From assembly GCF_030269605.1 (NCBI RefSeq), contig NZ_BSTQ01000019.1, forward strand, positions 124,001 to 188,000: a stretch of DNA of 64,000 nucleotides. Reading direction: 5' to 3'. Numbering within the stretch: the first letter of the stretch is position 1; each line of letters begins with the position of its first letter. The notes beneath the pieces are model-generated. The model was not told the DNA's origin. It saw only the letters and a list, made by a program, of their open reading frames with translations, and made no database searches. This document shows positions 58,853 to 64,000 of the stretch, piece by piece. The DNA is from Lentzea sp. NBRC 105346 (GTDB taxonomy: Bacteria; Actinomycetota; Actinomycetes; Mycobacteriales; Pseudonocardiaceae). The translations under genes were made by a program, and so were the position numbers.

Positions 58853-59271
58853 CGCGGCTCGCCGGGGTTCTGCCCGCGCTGCTCGGGCTGCTCGCCGCGT
58901 GGGGCGCGATCGCGCTCGGGCTGGGGTCGGTCACCGACCCCGGTCCGGGGCTGTGGCCGTTTGTGACGGCGGTTCTGCTGCTGGGCACCGGCATTGCCAT
59001 CGCGGTCCGGCCGCCGGACGACACGGAGCCGTTCTGCCGCGGCACGGCCGGCGTGCTGCTCGCGGTGGCCGGTCTCGGGGGATACGCGGCGGTGATCGAG
59101 CACGTCGGGTTCGAGATCCCGACCGTGGTGCTGCTGGCGGTGTGGCTGCGGTTCCTCGGTGCCGAGTCGTGGGTCGTGACGGTGGTCGTCGCGCTGCTGG
59201 CAACTACCGCGGCGCACCTGTTGTTCATCGCCGGGCTCGGTGTCCCGCTGCCACACCTGTTCGGGGCCTGA
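58849..59271 (+). CDS. tctB: Tripartite tricarboxylate transporter TctB subunit
   Basis: 140 residues with four membrane helices, the small membrane subunit of the TTT family. Segments such as DPGPGLWPFVTAVLLLGTG fit TctB. ATG 58849 overlaps the tctC stop (ATGA). It works with the large TctA and binding protein TctC, driven by an ion gradient. Confidence 0.85.
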   Translation: MTRLAGVLPALLGLLAAWGAIALGLGSVTDPGPGLWPFVTAVLLLGTGIAIAVRPPDDTEPFCRGTAGVLLAVAGLGGYAAVIEHVGFEIPTVVLLAVWLRFLGAESWVVTVVVALLATTAAHLLFIAGLGVPLPHLFGA

Positions 59272-59272
59272 C

Positions 59273-60766
59273 GTGTGGTCCGGCTTCGCGGTCGTCTTCG
59301 AGCCGCAGAACCTGCTGTACTGCCTGCTCGGCGTCACGCTGGGCATGCTCGTCGGCGTGCTGCCCGGCCTCGGGCCCGCGGCGACGATCGCGATCCTGCT
59401 GCCGATCACCTACGACCTGGAACCGGCGCCGGCGATCATCCTGCTGGCCGGGATCTTTTACGGCGCCCAGTACGGCGGCACGATCACGTCCGTCCTGCTG
59501 CGGCTGCCCGGCGAGGCCTCGACCGTGGTCACCGTGCTCGACGGGCACGAGCTGGCCAGACAGGGCAGAGCCGGGTCCGCGCTGGGTATCGCCGCGGTCG
59601 GGTCGTTCATCGGCGGGACGGCGTCGATCGTGGTGCTGTCGCTCGTGGCGCCGTTCGTCGCGGACTTCGCCCTGAAATTCGGGCCGCCCGAGTACGCGGT
59701 GCTCGGCGTGATCGGGATCTTCCTGGTGGCGACGCTCGGAAACGGGTCGCTGGTCAAGGGCATCGCGGCCGCGGCGGCGGGTCTGCTGCTGGCGACGGTC
59801 GGGTCCGACCCGATGGTCGGCGCGCCGCGGTTCGTGTTCGGCAGCGACCAGCTCGCGGACGGCATCGACTTCGTGATCGTCGCGATGGGCGTGTTCGGTG
59901 TGGGGGAAATCCTCTACAACCTCGAGCACCGGCACCGGGAATCGGCTCGGGTGCCGTCGTTCGGGCGCGCGTGGCCGACCTGGGTGGAGTGGCTGCAGTC
60001 GAAGTGGGCGGTGCTGCGCGGGGCGGTCGTCGGGTTCCTGCTCGGCGTGCTGCCCGGTGGTGGCGCGACCATGTCGTCGCTGGTCGCCTACGCCGTGGAG
60101 AAGCGGTCGGCTGCCGATCCGTCGCGGTTCGGGCGCGGCGCGATCGAGGGCGTCGCGGGACCGGAGACGGCGAACAACGCGGCTGCAACGTCGTCGTTCA
60201 TCCCGTTGCTGGTACTGGGTTTGCCGGCCAACGCGACGATGGCCGTGCTGTTCGGGGCGCTGACGCTGCAGGGTGTGCCGCCGGGGCCTTCGCTGATAGA
60301 CGATCACCCGGACGTGTTCTGGGGCGTGATCGACTCGATGTACATCGGCAACGTGTTCCTGCTGCTGTTCAGCGTGCCGCTGATCGGGATCTTCGTGCGG
60401 CTGCTGCGGGTGCGGCCGGGGATCCTGGCGCCACTGACGATGCTGGTCACGATGATCGGCGTCTACAGCATCCGCAACAACGTGTTCGACCTGTTCCTGG
60501 TGCTGGGCCTGGGCGTGATCGGCTACGGGATGAAGAAGCTCGGCTTCGAGCCCGGCCCGTTCGTGCTCGCGTTCGTGCTCGGCGACATCCTGGAGTCCGC
60601 GTTCCGCCGGTCGATGCGCATGTTCGGCGGCGACCTGACCGGGTTCCTGCACCGCCCGATCGCGGCGAGCCTGCTGGTGTTCCTGGTCGGGTCGGTGGTG
60701 GTCGTGAGTGTTTTCCGTCGCTATCGCAACGGAAAACACTCACGACCCTTGCTCAGCCGCCGTTGA
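59273..60766 (+). CDS. tctA: Tripartite tricarboxylate transporter TctA subunit
   Basis: 497 residues, about 11-12 membrane helices. The family hallmarks are GMLVGVLPGLGPAATIAILL near the start, FYGAQYGGTITSVLLRLPGE, and the repeat-like GVLPGGGATMSSLVAYAVEK in the second half. GTG 59273 follows the tctB stop by one base. The last dozen codons (SVFRRYRNGKHS) are encoded by the terminator hairpin, so stem and C-terminus share bases. The tail overlaps the convergent lactamase-like gene by 14 bases. Confidence 0.9.
   Translation: MWSGFAVVFEPQNLLYCLLGVTLGMLVGVLPGLGPAATIAILLPITYDLEPAPAIILLAGIFYGAQYGGTITSVLLRLPGEASTVVTVLDGHELARQGRAGSALGIAAVGSFIGGTASIVVLSLVAPFVADFALKFGPPEYAVLGVIGIFLVATLGNGSLVKGIAAAAAGLLLATVGSDPMVGAPRFVFGSDQLADGIDFVIVAMGVFGVGEILYNLEHRHRESARVPSFGRAWPTWVEWLQSKWAVLRGAVVGFLLGVLPGGGATMSSLVAYAVEKRSAADPSRFGRGAIEGVAGPETANNAAATSSFIPLLVLGLPANATMAVLFGALTLQGVPPGPSLIDDHPDVFWGVIDSMYIGNVFLLLFSVPLIGIFVRLLRVRPGILAPLTMLVTMIGVYSIRNNVFDLFLVLGLGVIGYGMKKLGFEPGPFVLAFVLGDILESAFRRSMRMFGGDLTGFLHRPIAASLLVFLVGSVVVVSVFRRYRNGKHSRPLLSRR
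60701..60746. terminator. 18-bp perfect hairpin inside the tctA 3' end
   Basis: GTCGTGAGTGTTTTCCGT (60701-60718) pairs exactly with 60729-60746, loop 10 bases. It serves both convergent genes. The stem repeats the CGTGAGTG-TTTCCGT sequence of the hairpin at 10788. Confidence 0.8.
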
Positions 60767-61784
60767 CCATGCGGTAGACGGTCGGCTTGTGCTTCGGCTT
60801 CACGGTCGTGATCTTCAGGACCGCGTCGTACATGGTGCGGCCCAGCTCGGCGCGCGCGGCGACGGCCGGGTGCGAGAACGCGAAGTTCGCGTCGTTGGTC
60901 GCCTTGTCGCCGTCGAACTCGCCGGACGCGAAGAGCGAGTAGATCAGGATCGGGCGGCCGTCCGCGCTGAACATCACGCCGGCCTCGTTGCGGCCGTCGT
61001 CGAACCAGCCGGCCTTCGTCGCGACGCGGAGCCGCTCGTCGGACGACAGGTTCAGCCGCACGCCGTCGGTGAAGGCGGTCAGCGAGCGCAGCACGTTCAG
61101 CAGGTGCTGGGTCGACGCGGGGGACAGCAGCGTGCCGTCCGTCAGCTTCGTCAGCAGCATGTGCATCTCACGCGGCGTCGTGGTGCCGAGGAAGAACCGG
61201 TTCGGGTTCGCCACCGGCACGACCTGCGTGTGCACGAAACCCTTGGACTTCAGGATCTCGTTGAGCTCCTTGGCCGGGACGACCAGGCCGCACAGGCGGA
61301 CCGCGGTGTTGTCCGAGACGGTCAGCAGCGCCGCGAGCGCGTGGCCCACGGTCACCGAGCTCGGGTACGCGCCGTCCAGCGCGAAGATCCCGTCGGTGTC
61401 CTGGATGACGATCGACTCGGTGACCTCGACCCGGTCGGTGAGCTTGATCAGGCCACGGTCGACCTTGTCCAGCACCGCGACGGCGACGGCGATCTTGTTG
61501 ACCGAGTACGCCTCGACGACGCGGTCGGCATCCTCCTCGACGGCGGGCTTCGCGGCGCCGTTCGGGTCGGCGACGGTGATGTACGACGACCAGGTCCCCT
61601 TGGCCTTGCGGACCTGTCGCTTGTAGACCTGCGCCACCCGCTTGCGCGAACGCTCTGCGGTGGTGGGGCAACGTTCGATCTCGGGCTCATCCTCGGTCTG
61701 GGCCGAGGCGCTACCGGAGCCCAGCACGGCGGTCGCGGCGGCGACGGTTCCCAGGCCGAGCGCGAACCTGCGGTTGATGTTCAT
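60753..61784 (-). CDS. Exported beta-lactamase-like serine hydrolase
   Basis: 343 residues. The N-terminus NRRFALGLGTVAAATAVLGS followed by ASA resembles a Tat signal. The class A fold motifs are present: S94-V-N-K97, S157-D-N159 and K257-A-G (in place of KTG). The deacylation motif with Glu166 (ExxLN) is not found; that region reads ANPNRFFLGTTTPREM. It could be a penicillin-binding-protein-like or inactive relative, not a true lactamase. ATG 61784, with ATG 61793 three codons upstream possible. Converges on tctA. Confidence 0.75.
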   Translation of the reverse strand: MNINRRFALGLGTVAAATAVLGSGSASAQTEDEPEIERCPTTAERSRKRVAQVYKRQVRKAKGTWSSYITVADPNGAAKPAVEEDADRVVEAYSVNKIAVAVAVLDKVDRGLIKLTDRVEVTESIVIQDTDGIFALDGAYPSSVTVGHALAALLTVSDNTAVRLCGLVVPAKELNEILKSKGFVHTQVVPVANPNRFFLGTTTPREMHMLLTKLTDGTLLSPASTQHLLNVLRSLTAFTDGVRLNLSSDERLRVATKAGWFDDGRNEAGVMFSADGRPILIYSLFASGEFDGDKATNDANFAFSHPAVAARAELGRTMYDAVLKITTVKPKHKPTVYRMVNGG

Positions 61785-61863
61785 GGCGTACATCCAATCA
61801 GGTGACGCTGACATCCCTCTGACTAGTTCTGAGATCTTTCGATACGGCCCTAGGCTGGTGATC

Positions 61864-62541
61864 ATGAACGAACGGGTCTTCGTCGTGACCGGGGCTTCGC
61901 GCGGAATCGGCGCCGCGACTGCCGCATTGGCTCTGGAGCAGGGCTTTCGCGTGGTACGCGCGTCGCGGTCGGGCGCTGAGGCCCGCGCCGAACGGACCTG
62001 GAACGCGCAGTGTGACGTTTCGTCGTGGGAATCGATCTCCGCGCTGGTGTCCCGTGTGGAATCACATTGGGGACGAATCGACGTCATGTTCGCCAATGCG
62101 GGCGTCTCGGTGGACACGTCGTTCGTCTCGGACGCCGGCGCGCCGCCTCCGGAGTGGACGGACATGGTCGTCACCAATGTGTGCGGGCCGGCGTTCACCG
62201 CGCGCGCCGTGATGCCGGCGTTGCGGCGCAGCGGCGGGCACCTGGTGCTGACCGGCAGCGCGGCCGGGCGCGGCGTGCGGCCGGGGAACCTCTACTCGGC
62301 GACGAAGTGGGCGATCACCGGGCTCGCGGAGTCCATTCGGACCGAATGCGTCGGAACCGGTGTGCGCGTCACGTTGCTGCAGCCCGGTCTCGTCGACACC
62401 GGCGGCATCCCGGCGTCGCGGGTCAACGATCCGAAGCTCGACGCGTCCGATGTGGCCCGAGCGGTGCTGTACGCGGTGTCGCAGCCGTCCACTGTGGACG
62501 TCAACGAGATCCTGATCCGGCCTACGGGTGCTGCTCGGTGA
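61864..62541 (+). CDS. Short-chain dehydrogenase/reductase (SDR)
   Basis: 225 residues. Cofactor motif TGASRGIG at residues 9-16, ANAG for the structural motif, SAAGR with the catalytic serine region, and YSATK with Tyr/Lys. ATG 61864; GTG 61858 is in frame and just as near. No ribosome site is visible, so the transcript may be leaderless. Substrate unknown. Its 3' end overlaps the convergent MarR gene by 20 bases. Confidence 0.87.
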   Translation: MNERVFVVTGASRGIGAATAALALEQGFRVVRASRSGAEARAERTWNAQCDVSSWESISALVSRVESHWGRIDVMFANAGVSVDTSFVSDAGAPPPEWTDMVVTNVCGPAFTARAVMPALRRSGGHLVLTGSAAGRGVRPGNLYSATKWAITGLAESIRTECVGTGVRVTLLQPGLVDTGGIPASRVNDPKLDASDVARAVLYAVSQPSTVDVNEILIRPTGAAR

Positions 62542-62968
62542 GGACTTTCGAGCACCGGCCCAGCAGTGAGCGCAGCAGCTTGCGCTCCTCGTCGGTGAAC
62601 TCGGCGGCGAGCCGTCGTTCCACGGCCGCCGCCCGCTCGTCCGCCTGGTCGAAGGCGGCCTGACCCTTCTCCGTCAGCTGCGTCTCCAGCACGTTGCGGT
62701 GCCACGGGTGCGGCGTGCGCTCGATCAGGCCCAGCGCGACCAGGTTCTGCAGGATCGTGGTCATCGTCTGCGGCGTGACCAGGCACAGCCGCGCGAGCGC
62801 CGCGGCCGAGATGCCGGGGTTCTCACCCAGCATGAGCAGCGCCGCGTACTGCGGCACCGTCAGGCCGGACGGCTTCACCGCGGCGGTCTTGGCCGTCATG
62901 AGCTCCTGCTCGACGCGCTTGATGTCGCTGCCGAGCCGTTCGCTCGCGGGCATTCGCATGCGTCTCAT
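62522..62968 (-). CDS. MarR family transcriptional regulator
   Basis: 148 residues with the winged helix PQYAALLMLGENPGISAAAL, LCLVTPQTMTTILQNLVALG and the wing HPWHRNVLETQLTEKG. ATG 62968; ATG 62959 and 62953 are close alternatives. Ligand unknown. It faces the secreted-protein gene across about 160 bases that contain an inverted repeat. Confidence 0.87.
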   Translation of the reverse strand: MRRMRMPASERLGSDIKRVEQELMTAKTAAVKPSGLTVPQYAALLMLGENPGISAAALARLCLVTPQTMTTILQNLVALGLIERTPHPWHRNVLETQLTEKGQAAFDQADERAAAVERRLAAEFTDEERKLLRSLLGRCSKVLTEQHP

Positions 62969-63001
62969 CGTACGAACGGCATGAATGCTCGCTCCGACCA
63001 A

Positions 63002-63058
63002 GTGCAATGAGGGGAGCTTTGCAAGCGCTGACCGCCATGAAGGGTCCCCTCATCGCAC
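63002..63058. repeat. Inverted repeat between marR and the secreted-protein gene
   Basis: GTGCAATGAGGGGA (63002-63015) pairs with TCCCCTCATCGCAC (63045-63058) with one mismatch. The 29-base loop itself contains GCTT-TGC-AAGC. It looks like a mobile palindrome or a structured RNA element; no U-run follows. Confidence 0.6.
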
Positions 63059-63133
63059 GCAGAATAAGTGTGTTGATAGTTATCAGAGTTCTGACTACTG
63101 TCTGAGTTCGTACCTACCACCTGAGGGGATCAC

Positions 63134-64000
63134 ATGCGCAGAAGGACTGTGCTGGTGGCGTTCGCCGCCGCCATCGCGCTGGGGGCCGGCACGGCGTCGG
63201 CCATGCCGCGCACGATCGAGGGTTCGGCACCCCAGCTGCACCCGGAGGGCGTGGCGTGGGACGCGACCCGCAACGCGTTCCTCGTCAGCTCCGTCGCCCA
63301 CGGCACCGTGTCGATCGTCAAGCCGAACGGGCAGGTCAGTCCGCTGGCCAGGATTCCGGTGCAGGCCTCGACCGTCGGGTTGAAGGTCGACCTGCGCCGC
63401 AACCGCGTGCTGGTCGCGTACTCGAACAACTTCGACGCGACGGTCCGCTCCGGCCTGGCGATCTTCGACCTGACCACCGGCAGGCAGCTGCACGTGGTGG
63501 ATCTGGCCGACGACGCGGGGCCGCACCGGGCGAACGACGTCACGGTTGACCCATGGGGCAACGCCTACGTCAGCGACACGGTGTCCGACCGGATCTACCG
63601 CGTCGACGTCGCCGGCCACGCCTCAGTGTTCGCGCGCGACCCACGGCTGGGCGGCGAGCTCGGCAACAACGGGCTCGCGTGGCACCCCGGCGGCTACCTG
63701 GTCGTCGGGCACTACACCACCGGGAAGCTCTTCAAGGTCACCCGTGACTCGGTGTCCGAAGTGGCGGTTCAGCCGCTGGTCGGCGCGGACGGCATCGCGT
63801 TCCGGCCCGACGGCACGCTGCTCGTCGTGACGAACACCCTGGAGTCCAAGGGGCGCAACTCGGTGTTCTCGGTGCGGTCGCGCGACGGCTGGGCGTCGGC
63901 TCGGGTAGTCGCCGAGAAGGCGTGGCCGACGACCTCGCCCACGACGATCACCGTGTCGCCGTTCAGTTCGTACGTGGTGACCGGCTACATCGACAAGCTC
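63134..64000 (+). CDS. Secreted SMP-30/NHL-type beta-propeller protein (3' end beyond window)
   Basis: 289 codons are visible and the frame is open at the window edge. The signal peptide MRRRTVLVAFAAAIALGAGT (then ASA) is followed by beta-propeller blades: HPEGVAWDATRNAFLVSSVA, NDVTVDPWGNAYVSDTVSDR, LAWHPGGYLVVGHYTT and GADGIAFRPDGTLLVVTN. These resemble SMP-30/gluconolaconase or NHL-repeat proteins exported by actinomycetes. ATG 63134 has GAGGGG eight bases upstream. Substrate unknown. Divergent from the MarR gene, which may regulate it. Confidence 0.82.
   Translation, partial: MRRRTVLVAFAAAIALGAGTASAMPRTIEGSAPQLHPEGVAWDATRNAFLVSSVAHGTVSIVKPNGQVSPLARIPVQASTVGLKVDLRRNRVLVAYSNNFDATVRSGLAIFDLTTGRQLHVVDLADDAGPHRANDVTVDPWGNAYVSDTVSDRIYRVDVAGHASVFARDPRLGGELGNNGLAWHPGGYLVVGHYTTGKLFKVTRDSVSEVAVQPLVGADGIAFRPDGTLLVVTNTLESKGRNSVFSVRSRDGWASARVVAEKAWPTTSPTTITVSPFSSYVVTGYIDKL

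Noticed and set aside
60753-61784. True class A beta-lactamase resistance gene
   Set aside because: The ExxLN motif is not present, so hydrolytic resistance is not supported.

Overview
The window is high-GC actinobacterial chromosome. It carries a WhiB regulator, a SigF-type sigma factor with its anti-sigma partner, an ANTAR protein, DUF574 methyltransferase and mycothiol-dependent-isomerase-like proteins. The order pgsA2-like / gcvH / garA / ftsR-like merR / DUF151 / merR / gcvP is the arrangement I recall from Mycobacterium tuberculosis (Rv1822 to Rv1832). I infer a filamentous Pseudonocardiales member (Lentzea, Saccharothrix or Amycolatopsis type); this rests on gene content, not on a search. 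Most of it is core-like chromosome. The only mobile-element trace is a gutted IS481-family remnant near the left edge.

Left to right. 1-2 kb: a TetR regulator whose 3' end is duplicated around the IS481 remnant, then a short reverse gene that may be truncated. 2-9 kb: a translationally coupled operon on the minus strand (symporter, agmatinase-family ureohydrolase, ThDP enzyme, aminobutyraldehyde dehydrogenase) with a divergent PucR regulator, apparently for guanidino-compound or polyamine use. 9-14 kb: a small leader-like ORF with competing hairpins, an isolated tRNA-Glu, a DUF574 methyltransferase, a DUF4383 membrane protein, two tandem HEGGH membrane proteins, and argS. 14-18 kb: a stress-regulation block (whiB, sigF, rsbW-like, HATPase-STAS, STAS, GAF-ANTAR). 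Three promoters fit the mycobacterial SigF consensus. 18.3-19.1 kb is gene-free and rich in direct and inverted repeats. 19-27 kb: the glycine-cleavage and GarA block, ending in gcvP behind a tandem glycine riboswitch.

27-33 kb: a secreted serine protease with a small companion protein, then several regulator/effector pairs (TetR with a DinB/MDMPI protein, WYL regulator with DUF3224) and an aldo/keto reductase. 33-42 kb is the most unusual part. It encodes a PgsB/CapB ligase and a PgsC/CapC membrane protein without a recognisable PgsA/CapA. They sit in an apparent operon with an NlpC/P60 hydrolase, a substrate-binding/VWA fusion and a large protein of duplicated membrane-tethered sensor-like modules. 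A divergent membrane-anchored protein with zinc-hydrolase-like residues and a paralogue of the sensor-like protein lie alongside. I read this as an undescribed variant of a poly-gamma-glutamate or similar gamma-linked polymer system.

42-53 kb: mostly small housekeeping and accessory genes, two HxlR regulators with clear candidate operators, a thioesterase-SDR pair, a RibD-like reductase and a CorC/HlyC pair. 53.7-60.8 kb: a LacI-controlled catabolic cluster (dehydrogenase, DUF993 aldolase-like protein, TIM-barrel isomerase) followed by a complete tripartite tricarboxylate transporter. 60.7-64 kb: a beta-lactamase-like protein without the deacylation glutamate motif, an SDR, a MarR regulator, and a secreted NHL/SMP-30-type protein cut by the window edge.
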